DNA of 64,000 nt from GCA-2746605 sp963704835 (GTDB taxonomy: Bacteria; Bacteroidota; Ignavibacteria; Ignavibacteriales; Melioribacteraceae), in contig CAVPHW010000009.1 of assembly GCA_963704835.1 (NCBI GenBank), positions 1-64,000 of the forward strand, given 5' to 3'. Below the pieces are notes generated by a model, which saw only the letters and a list, made by a program, of their open reading frames with translations, was not told where the DNA came from and searched no databases. Shown one piece after another: positions 11,101-21,627 of this stretch (the first letter of the stretch is position 1; each line of letters begins with the position of its first letter). The position numbers and the translations under genes were made by a program.

Positions 11101-12803
11101 TCTGTCCCAGGACAGGTCAGAGGATGTAATGGAGAAAGTAACGGCAGCTCCACAGACTCCGGGATCATTATTGACGGTGATATTTGCCGGGCAGGCGATG
11201 GTTGGATTTTCATTATCGGTGACGATGACATCGAAGGAACGATTGGCTGTGTTTCCGCTGATCGTCGGTTACGATAAAGGTGTTGGTAGTGGTTCCGATG
11301 GGGAAGGTGGCTCCGGAGGCTGCCTGCGATTGGGTGACGGTCTGTCCCGGGACAATTGTCGGAAGAGGTGACGGAGTAAGTAACGGCAGCGCCACAGACT
11401 CCGGGATCATTGTTGACGGTGATGTTGCCGGGCAGGCGATGGTTGGATTTTCATTATCAGTGACGATGACATCGAAAGAACAATTGGCCGAGTTGCCGCT
11501 GGCATCGGTGACGATAAAGGTATTGGTGGTGGTTCCGATGGGGGAGATGTGGCTCCGGAGGCTGCCCTGCGGATTGGGTGACGGTCTGTCCAGGACAGTT
11601 GTCGGAGGAGGTAATGAGTACCATAACGCCAGCGCCACGAGACTCGCGGGATCATTATTGACGGTGATATTTGCCGGGCAGGCGATGGTTGGATTTTCAT
11701 TATCGGTGACGATGACATCGAAGGAACAATTGGCTCGAGTTTCCGCTGCGTCGGTGACAATAAAGGTGTTGGTAGTGGTTCCGATGGGGAATGTGGCTCC
11801 GGAGGCTAGCCCTGCGGATTGGGTGACGGTCTGTCCAGGACAGTTGTCAGAGGATGTAATGGAGAAAGTAACGGCAGCTCCACAGACTCCGGGATCATTA
11901 TTGACGGTGATATTTGCCGGGCAGGCGATGGTTGGATTTTCATTATCGGTGACGATGACATCGAAGGAACATTTAGCTGTGTTACCTGATGCGTCGGTTA
12001 CGATAAAGGTGTTGGTAGTGGTTCCGATGGGGAATGTGGCTCCGGAGGCTAGCCCTGCGGATTGGGTGACGGTCTGTCCGGGACAGTTGTGGGAAGAGGT
12101 GACGGAGTAAGTGACTGCGGCGCCACAAACTCCGGGATCATTATTGACGGTGATATTTGCCGGGCAGGCGATGGTTGGATTTTCATTATCGGTGACGATG
12201 ACATCGAAGGAACAATTAGCTGTGTTACCTGATGCGTCGGTTACGATAAAGGTATTGGTAGTAGTTCCGATGGGGAAGGTGGCTCCGGAGGCTAGCCCTG
12301 CGGATTGGGTGACGGTCTGTCCAGGACAATTGTCGGAAGAGGTGACGGAGAAGACGTAACGGCAGCTCCACAGACTCCGGGATCATTGTTGACGGTGATA
12401 TTTGCCGGGCAGGCGATGGTTGGATTTTCATTATCAGTGACGATGACATCGAAAGAGCAGGATGCCGAGTTTCCGCTGGCATCGGTGATGACAAAGATAT
12501 TGGTAGTAGTTCCGATGGGGAAGGTGGCTCCGGAGGCTAGCCCTGCGGATTGGGTGACGGTCTGTCCAGGACAGTTGTCAGAGGATGTAATGGAGAAAGT
12601 AACGGCAGCTCCACGACTCCGGGATCATTGTTGACGGTGATATTTGCCGGGCAGGCGATGGTTGGATTTTCATTGTCGGTGACGGTGACATCGAAGGAAC
12701 AGATGGTCGAGTTTCCGCTGGCGTCGGTGACAACAAAGGTATTGGTAGTGGTTCCGATGGGGAATATGGCTCCGGAGGCTAGCCCTGCGGATTGGGTGAC
12801 GGT
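8171..12803 (-). pseudogene. HYR-domain repeat protein, internal part only, frameshifted
   Basis: Read on the minus strand, the whole block encodes consecutive HYR (hyalin repeat, PF02494) domains with no start codon, signal or stop of its own at either edge. A typical unit has 'GLASGATFPIGTTTNTFIV', 'TDASGNTANCSFDVIVTD', 'NENPTIACPANISV' and 'CGAAVTYSITSSDNCPGQ', 81 residues and four cysteines. HYR domains are Ig-like and occur in secreted adhesins of Bacteroidota and relatives, usually with a sorting signal at the C-terminus. At least half the units contain an indel that breaks frame, so no open frame exceeds about 220 residues. The N-terminal side lies toward 12803, the C-terminal side toward 8171. 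The long plus-strand open frames here are antisense by-products of the repeat. Confidence 0.75.
8171..12803. repeat. Tandem array of 19 HYR-coding units (~243 bp each)
   Basis: Taking the plus-strand anchor 'gggaatgtggctccgga' as phase marker, units begin near 8171, 8414, 8658, 8906, 9149, 9394, 9638, 9873, 10110, 10345, 10579, 10821, 11058, 11301, 11542, 11787, 12030, 12273, 12518 and 12760. Spacings run from 234 to 248 bases. Units from about 9638 to 10820 are a shorter subfamily (234-237, one 242) with 'TAGIASG' and 'TCSFAVTV' type sequence; the outer units are a 243-base subfamily with 'SAGLASG' and 'NCSFDVIV'. Both block edges fall in the same part of the unit. Confidence 0.9.
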
Positions 12804-13424
12804 ATTTACCATAAAAATAAACTTTATCCTGCGCTTGCAGAATTAATCTCAATTAAAAACGAATTAGAGCTACTAATTGAGCAAATGTCTCTGTTTGATA
12901 CAGAGTTTGTTCTCAATCTAAATTTTGCAGATTTCTCAAATGACGTATCCTTTTCTGAACCAGTTGAATATAGCGAAGAATCTTTAGATGTTGTTGCCGA
13001 TTTTATTCGTTGGGCTCTTCCGGAAATTAAAAATTCCTTGAATGAAGGAAAAGCAATTTATGACTTTGTTGATGAAAACATAAAACTTTCAGAAATTGGT
13101 GTAATGCCTTTATACAAAGATGAAGGCTATTTTATGATTCCAGATATTAAACATGATTTACTAAAAATTTACAAGTTTGAGATGTCCTTATTCTCAACAC
13201 CAGATAATCCGCTTAGAACCTTAAAAAGCAAATTGGTTGATTTGATAAGCCTTTCGACGCCAGAATCAAAATCTCCACTAGATCTAAAACATATGTTAAT
13301 TGAAAAATATCCCGATTTCCCAAATCCGGCTACTTTTTACTTTGAAACAACATTAGATTTTCCTTTTGTTGAAACAATTTTGCCAGTTGCAAAAAGACAA
13401 CTTGTTAAAAATTTAGCAGTTTAG
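12804..13424 (+). CDS. Hypothetical protein, 5'-truncated at the repeat junction
   Basis: The frame continues from within the HYR block, but native sequence appears to start at about 12804 ('IYHKNKLYPALAEL') and ends at TAG 13424, giving about 206 residues. Base composition changes here from GC-rich to AT-rich, so I treat the 5' end as missing. The sequence is acidic and helical-looking, with no transmembrane segment and no motif I recognise; the C-terminus is 'ETILPVAKRQLVKNLAV'. It is followed by a 297-base spacer, so it probably ends its transcription unit. I assign no function. Confidence 0.6.
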   Translation: MYHKNKLYPALAELISIKNELELLIEQMSLFDTEFVLNLNFADFSNDVSFSEPVEYSEESLDVVADFIRWALPEIKNSLNEGKAIYDFVDENIKLSEIGVMPLYKDEGYFMIPDIKHDLLKIYKFEMSLFSTPDNPLRTLKSKLVDLISLSTPESKSPLDLKHMLIEKYPDFPNPATFYFETTLDFPFVETILPVAKRQLVKNLAV

Positions 13425-13721
13425 GATAATCCTGGTTTTTCATCCAGACTGAATACAAAGTATTTTAGCATCCTTTTAACTTATAAGTTATATCTATAAG
13501 GCAAATATTACAATTTCAAAATTTTAGACTCCATTTCTCTTCATTATTTTTAATTTCAGAAAGAATTAAATAACATTTTTCCAGTTATTTGTGAATTATT
13601 CAAATGTTTAAATTTGTGAACAAATCAATTATTCTTGTATCATATTTGTAAATCAAACAATAATATTTGTTTGATCTATTGAAAATTTGTGATAATATTC
13701 TAACAAAAAAAAGAATAAAAT
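13425..13721. other. AT-rich intergenic region before stress/transport cluster
   Basis: This 297-base spacer probably carries the promoter of the universal stress protein operon. A short weak hairpin ('cctgg' / 'ccagg'-like, near 13430-13452) follows the upstream stop. I see no repeat, RNA gene or clear operator. Confidence 0.35.
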
Positions 13722-14552
13722 ATGTTTTCAAAAATTGGACTAGCAATAACGTTTTCACCAAGCGGGAAAGCTTTATTAAAAGAATCAGTTAGACTGCAAA
13801 AATTGTTTGGGGCTAAGTTAGTTCTTATTCATGTAGGCGAAAAGAATAAAACTGCAGAGGAAAACCTTAATGAAACAATAGAAAGTGTTGGACTAGAAAA
13901 GCAAGATTATGAAATTATTTGGGATGGTGGTAATCCAGCCAAGAAAATTATTAAAAATAGTAAAAAAGCTAAAGTAGATTTACTAATTTCCGGAGCTTTA
14001 GAAGAAGAAAAATTATTTAAATTTTATTTCGGTTCGGTTGCTAGAAAGATAATGAGAGAATTTACTTCAACAACACTAATTTTGAAGTCACCCTCTTTGG
14101 AACCAAAAGGGTTTAATAAATTTTATTTGTCCGTGGATTACTCACAACAAAGTGAAAAAACAATTATTTCTGCATACAAATTTGCCGTAAAAGAGAAAGC
14201 CGAAGAATTTGTGATCATTCGTGATTTTTATGCACCGGTTTTAACTGCATCCATAATAGATAGCGGATCGTCTGATGAAATAAATAACTTGAAGCAACAA
14301 TGGATTGAAGAAGAAAATGAAAAAATGAAATTATTTGTGAATGAGTTAAATCTAAAAGAAATAGAACCAAAGATTGTATGTCTTTATGGCAAAAAAGGAT
14401 GGGAAGCTGGAAATTACGCTCGTGAAAATAATGCAGATATTTTTGTCGTTTCCAGTCCGGCAAAAAAGAGAAGATTGCTAGAGAAACTATTTTTACATTC
14501 GGCAGAATTTGCGTTTGAAAAACTACCCTCAAACTTACTAATCATCAGATAA
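13722..14552 (+). CDS. Tandem universal stress protein (UspA family)
   Basis: The 276-residue protein holds two Usp-like halves. The first starts 'MFSKIGLAITFSPSGKALLK' and has the typical core strand 'AKLVLIHVGEKNK' and 'KVDLLISGAL' before 'FGSVARKIM'. The second starts near residue 125 ('KFYLSVDYSQQSEKTI') and ends with 'ADIFVVSSPAKKRR' and 'SNLLIIR'. Usp proteins bind ATP or signal stress in the cytoplasm; the G-2x-G-9x-G ATP loop is only partly visible, so nucleotide binding is uncertain. The antiporter gene starts 4 bases after its stop, so the two are co-transcribed, which suggests a role in ion or pH stress. Confidence 0.85.
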   Translation: MFSKIGLAITFSPSGKALLKESVRLQKLFGAKLVLIHVGEKNKTAEENLNETIESVGLEKQDYEIIWDGGNPAKKIIKNSKKAKVDLLISGALEEEKLFKFYFGSVARKIMREFTSTTLILKSPSLEPKGFNKFYLSVDYSQQSEKTIISAYKFAVKEKAEEFVIIRDFYAPVLTASIIDSGSSDEINNLKQQWIEEENEKMKLFVNELNLKEIEPKIVCLYGKKGWEAGNYARENNADIFVVSSPAKKRRLLEKLFLHSAEFAFEKLPSNLLIIR

Positions 14553-14556
14553 CATA

Positions 14557-16247
14557 ATGCATTTAACAGGAAGCCAAATAACCATTTTCCTAGTTAGTAT
14601 AAGTGTTATGCTATTTTCAGCAAAGTTGCTAGGTGAACTTTTTGTAAAAATTAAACAACCAGCTATAATTGGAGAAATTATTGCGGGTGTAATTTTGGGA
14701 CCTACTGTATTTGGAATAATTTTTCCCTCCGTATTTTCTCAGCTATTCCCAAATAGTTACGAAATTAATATTGCTTTAGAAGGCTTTACAACTATTGCAG
14801 TAATTTTACTTTTATTAATTTCCGGATTAGAAGTTGATCTGGCAATGGTTTTAAGCCAGGGTAAAAAAGCTATATACACAAGCAATATGGGTTTGGCAAT
14901 TCCTTTTATACTTGGTTTTGGAGTTTCTTATTCTGTTCCCAAAATTAATGGGTATAGGAGATGGAAGCTCAATTTTTATTTTTGCATTATTTATGGGAAC
15001 AGCTCTATCAATTTCGGCATTGCCCGTAATTGCAAAAACATTGATTGACCTAAAGATTTTCAAGCAGGAAATAGGAGTAATTATCATTTCTGCTGCTATG
15101 CTAAACGATCTTATCGGGTGGTTAATATTTTCAATAATATTGGGTTTAATCGGAACAAATCACAGTGGGTTCTCCCCAATAGAAACAATGATTTTTATTA
15201 TCCTTTTTGTTTTTTTCTTCTTAACGATCGGGAAAAAAATCTTTAATAAAATAATCCCAAGTATTAATACAAATTTTACATTTCCTGGCGGTATTTTAAG
15301 TTTCATTCTAATTTCAGGGTTTTTAGGGGCAGCTTTTACAGAACATATTGGTATCCATGCAATTTTTGGAGCATTTATAATAGGAATCTCGATAGGCGAT
15401 TCTGCCCATTTAACTGAACATACTAAAGAAATTATCCATCAATTTGTCACACATATTTTTGCACCTTTATTTTTTGTTTCAATCGGTCTAAAAGTAAACT
15501 TTATTGAGAATTTTGATATTGTAATTGTATCGGTTATTTTGGTTTTATCATTCTTTGGCAAAGTCATTGGTTGCGGAGTTGGTGCCTATTGGAGCGGTTT
15601 GAATAAAAATGATTCAATAATTGTTGGATTTGGTATGAATTCCAGAGGAACAATGGAAATAATACTTGGTCTGATAGCATTACAAGCCGGAATAATAAAT
15701 AACCAAGTATTTGTTGCTCTAGTAATTATGGCACTTATTACATCGATTACAAGTGCTCCAATAATGAGCTATTTCTTAGCCAAAAGGGACAAATTTAAGT
15801 TCAATAATTTACTGGAAGAAAAAAATATTCTGTTTACGGATGAACAAAATAAGGAATCTATAATAAGGAAATTAGTAAATAGAGTTAGTGAAAAATCAAA
15901 ACTAAATAGTGCCGAGATATATCGATGCTGTAATTACACGTGAGAACCTTATTCCAACTGGTATTTCTAATTATCTGGCAATTCCTCATGCAAAGATAAA
16001 TATTAAAGCTCCATTGTTGGCTGTTGCAATTAATAAAAGTGGTCTTAATTTTGAAGCTAGCGATGGAACATTGAGTAATATTATTATACTTTTATTAACT
16101 CCAAAAAATAATACTGAATTGCAATTAAAATTACTTTCAGAGATTGCTGGTAAATTTAAAAATATAAATGATGTAGAAAAATTATTAACTGTTGATACAC
16201 CAAAATCATTTATTGAAAAAATAAATGATATAAATGAAATAAATTAA
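14557..16247 (+). CDS. CPA2 cation/proton antiporter with C-terminal PTS EIIA domain, frameshifted
   Basis: About 560 residues after joining three frames (shifts near 14935 and 15918). The membrane part (residues 1-390) has about 12 helices, with 'QPAIIGEIIAGVILGP', 'MGTALSISALPVIAKTL' and the CPA2 acidic pair in 'SAAMLNDLIGW', typical of Kef/NapA-type exchangers. After a linker, the last 110 residues form a PTS EIIA_2 (fructose/nitrogen-type) domain with the phospho-histidine in 'YLAIPHAKI'. The known family exchanges Na+ or K+ for H+ across the inner membrane; the fused EIIA domain suggests phosphorylation-dependent control, by inference. The stop TAA (16245-16247) overlaps an ATG at 16247, coupling it to the next gene. 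Confidence 0.85.
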
Positions 16248-18356
16248 TGAAACTATTATAACGACAAAAGAGATTATTATTAAAGCAAAAAAACTTAAAA
16301 AAGAATTAAACTTAATTGATGTTTATGCAATTACAACCGGCTCAATAATAAGTGGTGGATTTTTTATTATACCTGGACTTGCAGCCGCTGAAATTGGCAA
16401 TTCATTTATTTTAGCTTATTTAGTTTCGGCATTACTTGTTGTCCCTTTTGCATTAAGCCAGATAGAGCTTGCAACAGCTATGCCTAGAGCCGGAGGAGTC
16501 TATTATTTTTTCGATCGATCATTAGGTCCTTTATTCGGAACAATTGGCGGAATTGGTGTTTGGCTGGTTTTGGTTTTAAAAGTAGCTTTTGTACTCGTTG
16601 GAATTGGCGCATACCTGACACTGTTTTTAAGCGACTTTAGTATTACTCCATTAGCCGTTGGTTTAGCAATAATATTAGGAATAATTAATTTTTTTGGTTC
16701 AAAAAAAAGCAGTTCCCTCCAAATAGTTCTGGTGAGCATTTTATTAATAATTTTGGTAGGATTTATTGTAACTGGTTTCTCTTATGTTGAACAAGAGAAT
16801 TACCAAGGAGTTTTCGAATTTGATTCGCTAAAGTTACTTTCAACAGCGGGGATTGTTTTTATTAGCTTTGTTGGAGTAACAAAAATTGCAAGCATCTCTG
16901 AAGAAATAAAAAATCCAGAAAGAAATATTCCTATGGGAATATTTTTAGCGTTAGCCACCGCTTTGATAATATATGTATTGGGTACAATTATCATGGTTGG
17001 AGTTCTCCCAATAGAATCCATAAAAGGAAACTTAACAACTACCTGCAACTGTAATTGAAATTAGTATTGGGCTCCCCGGGTGTAGTTTTAATTTCAATTG
17101 CCGCAATAGTTGCCTTCATTTCAGTTGCCAATTCGGGCATAATGAGTGCTTCCAGATATCCGCTTGCAATGAGTAGAGATCATATTCTTCCTCCATTTTT
17201 TAAAAAATTGAATAAACTGAGCAGTCCTTCAATTTCATTATACATTACAGTTTTTACGGTCATAATTATTCTTGTTATCTTTGATCCTACTAAAATTGCA
17301 AAACTAGCTAGTGCATTTCAACTACTCGTCTTTGCGTTTATCTGTTTAGCTGTTATTGTAATGCGGGAAAGCAAAATACAATCTTACGATCCCGGCTATA
17401 AATCACCTTTATATCCGTGGATGCAAATCTTTGGAATTGTTGCATCACTTTTTTTAATTACTCAACTTGGACTTCTTTCAATATTGTTCACTGTTTTCAC
17501 TAATAGTTTTAGGATTTATTTGGTATTGGTATTACTCAAAAGAATAGAGTTTCAAGAAATGGAGCCATTTATCATATCTTTGAAAGATTAGGGAAACAAA
17601 GATTTGATGCTTTGGACAGTGAATTGCGTGGGATATTAAAAGAAAAAGGGTTAAGAAAGGAAGATCCTTTTGAAGAAATAGTTAAATTCGGAAAATTTTA
17701 TGATTTAAAAGGAAGTCAAAAATTTGATCAAGTATTAAATAAAATAGCCGATTATCTAGGTACTATTTTACCAATTAGTTCAGAGGAAATTATTCAGCAA
17801 ATTATGGAAGGAACAAAGATTGGAGCAACACCTGTTACTCATGGATTTGCACTTCCTCACTTTAGAATGGATGGAATTGAAAAAGCAGAATTAGTTCTAG
17901 TAAGAAATAATGATGGAGTTTCAATTGAAATTTTTAATCCATTAACTCATGAAGCTGAAGAAACACAAATAGTAAAAGGATTGTTTTTCTTAGTCAGTCC
18001 GGAAAATGATCCTTCTCAACATTTGAGAATTTTAGCTAAAATTGCCGGAAGATTAGATGATGATGATTTCCATAGTTAAATGGGAAATGGCTAAAAATGA
18101 AAATGAGATAAAAGATTCATTGTTGTTTGATGAAGAGTTTATATCATTTGTAATTAAAGAAAGTGATAAAAATGCTAATCTAATTGGTTCTAAAATTAAA
18201 GATATGCAAATTCCTTCTGGGTGTTTAATTACTACTATCAGCAGATCCGGAAAAACAATTGTTCCCAAAGGGGATATTGTTTTAAATGATTATGATAGAT
18301 TATATATCATGGGTGATTTAGAGGGAATTAAAGAATTACGGGAAAGATTTTTATAA
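16247..18356 (+). CDS. APC-family amino-acid permease fused to EIIA and TrkA-C domains, frameshifted
   Basis: About 700 residues when joined. ATG 16247 overlaps the previous stop but needs a one-base correction to enter the frame 'TTKEIIIKAKKLKKELNL'. The APC core follows: 'YAITTGSIISGGFFIIPGLA', 'AMPRAGGVYYFFDRSLGPL', 'SISEEIKNPERNIPMG', 'SASRYPLAMSRDHILP'. A linker 'GAIYHIFERLGKQRF' connects to an EIIA domain with the candidate phospho-His in 'THGFALPHFRMDG', then a TrkA-C (RCK_C) domain ('LIGSKIKDMQIPSGCLITTI') to the stop at 18356. Shifts are near 17037, 17530 and 18075. It should import amino acids or related solutes; the two cytoplasmic domains suggest gating by phosphorylation and a small ligand. 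It pairs with the EIIA-tailed antiporter in one operon. Confidence 0.85.
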
Positions 18357-18367
18357 GAAGAACAATT

Positions 18368-19048
18368 ATGTATAAAGACAAAAACATATCGGAGAGAGAA
18401 CAATTTTTCTCAAAAATGAATCATGATCTAAGAGGTTCGTTTACAAGTATTCTTGGCTTTAGCGATATATTAAATGATCCAAATGAGAAACTGACATATG
18501 AAGAAATAAGCGAGTATGTTTCAAGAGTTGGTATACAAACTAAAGAATCCTACGAATTATTAATAAATTTTATTAATTGGTTAAAGTTAGACACTTACAA
18601 ATATGGATTAGCGAAAGAAGAATTAAACTTACTTGATGTTTTACTTCAATCAAAAAGTTATCACAAATCAAGTTTTGTTCAAAATAAAATTGAGGTAAAA
18701 TTAAATGTTGATATTAAACACCAAATCCTTCTTGATTACGAAATAGCCACCTCAATTTTTAACAATGTATTTCTGTTCCTAACAAGAATTGCTATGAACA
18801 ATAGTGTTATAAGAATTAATTCAAATTCTGTTGAAGCACCTAGTGCCATCCAGCTTGAGATTATAACAAATTTTGAAAATAATGATTTCTCTTTTCTAGA
18901 GAATATTAACCTAAAAAATCTCAATAGCAATATATCATTCCCAATTATTTTTGCTATAAAGTTTACGGAATTATCCGGTGGAAGTTTTGATATTTTAAAT
19001 GAAGCAGATAAGACTTTGAGACTGCTTATTAATCTTCCAAATAAATAA
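18368..19048 (+). CDS. Histidine-kinase-like protein with HisKA but degenerate ATPase part
   Basis: The 226-residue cytoplasmic protein starts at ATG 18368, 11 bases after the permease stop, with an 'aagaagaac' ribosome-binding site. The HisKA H-box is clear: 'SKMNHDLRGSFTSILGFSDI' with His19. The C-terminal half follows the shape of a HATPase domain ('IATSIFNNVFLFLTRI', 'FPIIFAIKFTELSGGSFDI') but I see no DxGxG G1 box, no GxGxG G2 box and no conserved N-box asparagines. It is therefore either a pseudokinase or a dimeric phosphotransfer protein. No sensor domain or transmembrane segment is present. Its position suggests it serves the EIIA-linked transporters; that is inference. Confidence 0.7.
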   Translation: MYKDKNISEREQFFSKMNHDLRGSFTSILGFSDILNDPNEKLTYEEISEYVSRVGIQTKESYELLINFINWLKLDTYKYGLAKEELNLLDVLLQSKSYHKSSFVQNKIEVKLNVDIKHQILLDYEIATSIFNNVFLFLTRIAMNNSVIRINSNSVEAPSAIQLEIITNFENNDFSFLENINLKNLNSNISFPIIFAIKFTELSGGSFDILNEADKTLRLLINLPNK

Positions 19049-19053
19049 TTCAG

Positions 19054-21459
19054 TTACAGCGCAAAAGTATTTATCCCGAAAACAAAATTATTATGACCTC
19101 TGTAATTTAACTTCCATGTAAATTCAAAAGTGATTGGAACTAGCAAATGTCCAATGCTGAACCCAAGTTCATAAAATGGTTTTTTAAAAATTGGGGTGGA
19201 CTGTTCTAAAATAAGTTCACTCTTATTTGAAATATCAGACATTGCCATATTTAAGTAAACCTCAAGCTGAAGTTGAAGATCTTTTATGTATGGAATTTGT
19301 AAGTAGGTAAAAAAATCGTCACTAAAGGAATGGTTTAAAAACAATTGTGTAGCTTGATCACCAAAGACTTCGCCAATTCTTAAAGTTCTAAAAGAATTGT
19401 TTTTACCGGCAGCACTAATATTACCGGGAAATGCATAAAGCATTTGAAATGGAACTGAACCCGTAGAGATGATTTTTGTTGCGTTAAATTGTAAAACCCA
19501 ATTATATGCAGTCGGAAATGAGCCATATGTGCCAAGTTCATAAATTGCAAAATCATTTTGGCTTTTTAGAATTTCTGTTTTGCTTATCAATGCAGAACCA
19601 TCAAACATAATATATGTGCGTGGAGTAATTCTTCTTCTAAAAAAACCATCTTCAATAAACTTTCTAAAATCTAATTTATAATTAAGTTTTATGGCATTTA
19701 TGTTGGAATCATAGATGGTCCTATTAGTCTTGTACTTTTTATTTTTGTAGAAAAATGAAAAATCAGAATTATTTATTGCCGATTTGTCAGTTTTTGAAAT
19801 ATAACCTATGCCCAAAATTAGAGAAGGAAAAACTTCAGAAGTTATTTCTGTTTCAAATCCTTTTGAATAATAATAATCTCTAAAATCATATTTTGTAAAT
19901 AAACTTAAAAATGTTGAGGTAAACTTATTATAATTATCTGAACCGCTAAATAAAGGAGTAAGTTTATCGTAAACATTTATTTTTAATTCAGTTGTTCTGT
20001 ACATCCCTAACTTATAGGTTGAAAAGATTTTTTTAGAAACTTTTTTATCTGAAAAGCCATAATCAAAATTTATAATTCCGTTTAATCTTTGTTCCTCTGC
20101 ATCACTAAAATATAGATCGAGGTTAATGGTGCTCCCCTGTACTTTGTTAAAACTATAGAAACTAAGCGGACCACCAATTGAAAAGATATTTATTAAGTTC
20201 TAGTCTTAGGCGCAAGGAATGAGAAATCTTCGCCAAAAGATGCACTTATTTTGGAAAGGCTATCAATTCTTGCATAAGATGTTGTTTCTTCCAATGTGTT
20301 TGGAATTGCTTGAATTGAATTCCAATAAAATTCGTCTTTTTGTATCAGCACCTGGTAAAACTGTAATTATTGCATTATCAAAAAAATCATCATCAATATT
20401 TGTGTTCACTTCGTAGCTGTTCATTATTGTGTGTAATTCAAATCCAAATTTTGCCAAACCCAAGTAATTTCCAGTTGCAAAAATTCTGTAATCAATAGGT
20501 AGAACAATTCCATTGTTTATTTCAGAAAACTGCTGGAATAGGGTAACGTTGTCAAATAATCCACCAGGATTTGCCATTTTGTTTAGTTTAACATCAACTT
20601 TTAACAGGTTGAAAGTGCTATCTTCAATAAACAGATTCCCTAAAAATCCAGGATCGGCTGTATTATCAGTAGCAAAATAAATTTGGTAAACCTTTCTATT
20701 ATCAATGGCAATCTCTTTTTCAATATAAAAATAGTAATAACTCAGAGCTTGTTTTGAGAGAGGACTTGGTATTAATTTACCAAGAAACTGTAATTTATCC
20801 TCATAAAAACTCTGAATGATATTACCACCAGTTAATACATTAATAAATGGGGGAGTGTTAGCAGTTTGCTTTCTCGCAACAATAAAATTTTTGAAATCAT
20901 CCGGTGCTTTATAAAATCCTCTGCTTTCATTTTCAAGGATACCTGTAATTTTTAACTTTGCTGTATCTTGTGTTGATAAAGTAAAGCCTCCGGCTTGAAA
21001 GTCTTTCGTAGTCTTAATTAAACCCTTTGTATAAGCAGAATATTTATAGTCTTTTATTCTTCTTTTTATTTCTTCTTTGCTGTTGATAGCTTTTTCAAGG
21101 ATATCATAAGCAGGATTTCTTCCCGGTATTACAGTAACTTCCTTTATGCCTAGGTCGATTGGAGTTAAGTAAAAATTGATTTTTTCATTCTGGAATAATT
21201 TTATTTCAACCGTGTCTGATTTATACCCGATAAAAGAAGCAATCAGTTTATAATTGTTTTCTGGTAGATTTAATCTATATTCTCCATTACTGTTGGCAGC
21301 GGTTCCAAATCCAGTTCTATCGACTCTTAGATTTGCAAATCCCAATTCAACTTTTGTATCACTATCATAAACAAAGCCGGTAATATGATGTTTTTGGGCA
21401 TAAAGTTGTATTGAGAATAGTACAATAACAAAAACGTATTTATAGGTTTTTTTAGTCAT
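19054..21459 (-). CDS. DUF5686 / carboxypeptidase-regulatory-like domain outer-membrane protein, frameshifted
   Basis: About 800 residues when joined. I choose ATG 21459 ('MTKKTYKYVFVIVLFSIQLY', signal peptide) over a longer 21495 start. A CarboxypepD_reg-like beta-sandwich follows ('ITGFVYDSDTKVELGFANLR', 'ANSNGEYRLNLP'), then the DUF5686 region ('AYDILEKAINSKEEIKRRI', 'KYSAYTKGLIK'), and a C-terminal half of beta-strands that looks like an outer-membrane barrel, ending at 'FVFGINTFAL'. Frameshifts lie near 20360 and near 20170. The family is typical of Bacteroidota and relatives, is predicted to sit in the outer membrane, and has no proven function. It converges with the kinase-like gene, stopping 5 bases from it. 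Confidence 0.8.
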
Positions 21460-21603
21460 TTGGGGACTTTTTTTAGAAATTATTATTTTAAGCACTAAAA
21501 TAAGAAATAATCTTAAATGATAGTTTTTTAAAAAATCGATTTAATTTGAGCTAAATCACTAAATATTCAATTTTAACTTTCGAATATTACCACGGGGTAT
21601 TAT

Positions 21604-21611
21604 TATATTTG
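21604..21611 (+). promoter_or_regulatory. Candidate Bacteroidota-type -7 box (TAnnTTTG)
   Basis: The octamer 'tatatttg' fits the TAnnTTTG -7 element known from Bacteroidota, 17 bases before the STAS-protein ATG. No convincing -33 TTG partner was found, so this is weak; the leader would be only about 10 bases. Confidence 0.25.
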
Positions 21612-21627
21612 GGGGAAGAAAGAAGCA

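Noticed and set aside
11280..12110. Long plus-strand open frame (276 residues) in the HYR block
   Set aside because: It is the antisense of the HYR repeat unit; the repeated pattern on the minus strand matches HYR domains, whereas the plus-strand protein has no family resemblance.
8171..12803. CRISPR-like regular repeat spacing
   Set aside because: The unit is about 243 bases with no unique spacers, and it codes for protein domains.
8171..12803. Diversity-generating retroelement target or phase-variable switch
   Set aside because: No reverse transcriptase, template repeat, invertase or inverted-repeat switch was seen nearby; variation looks like subfamily structure and indels.
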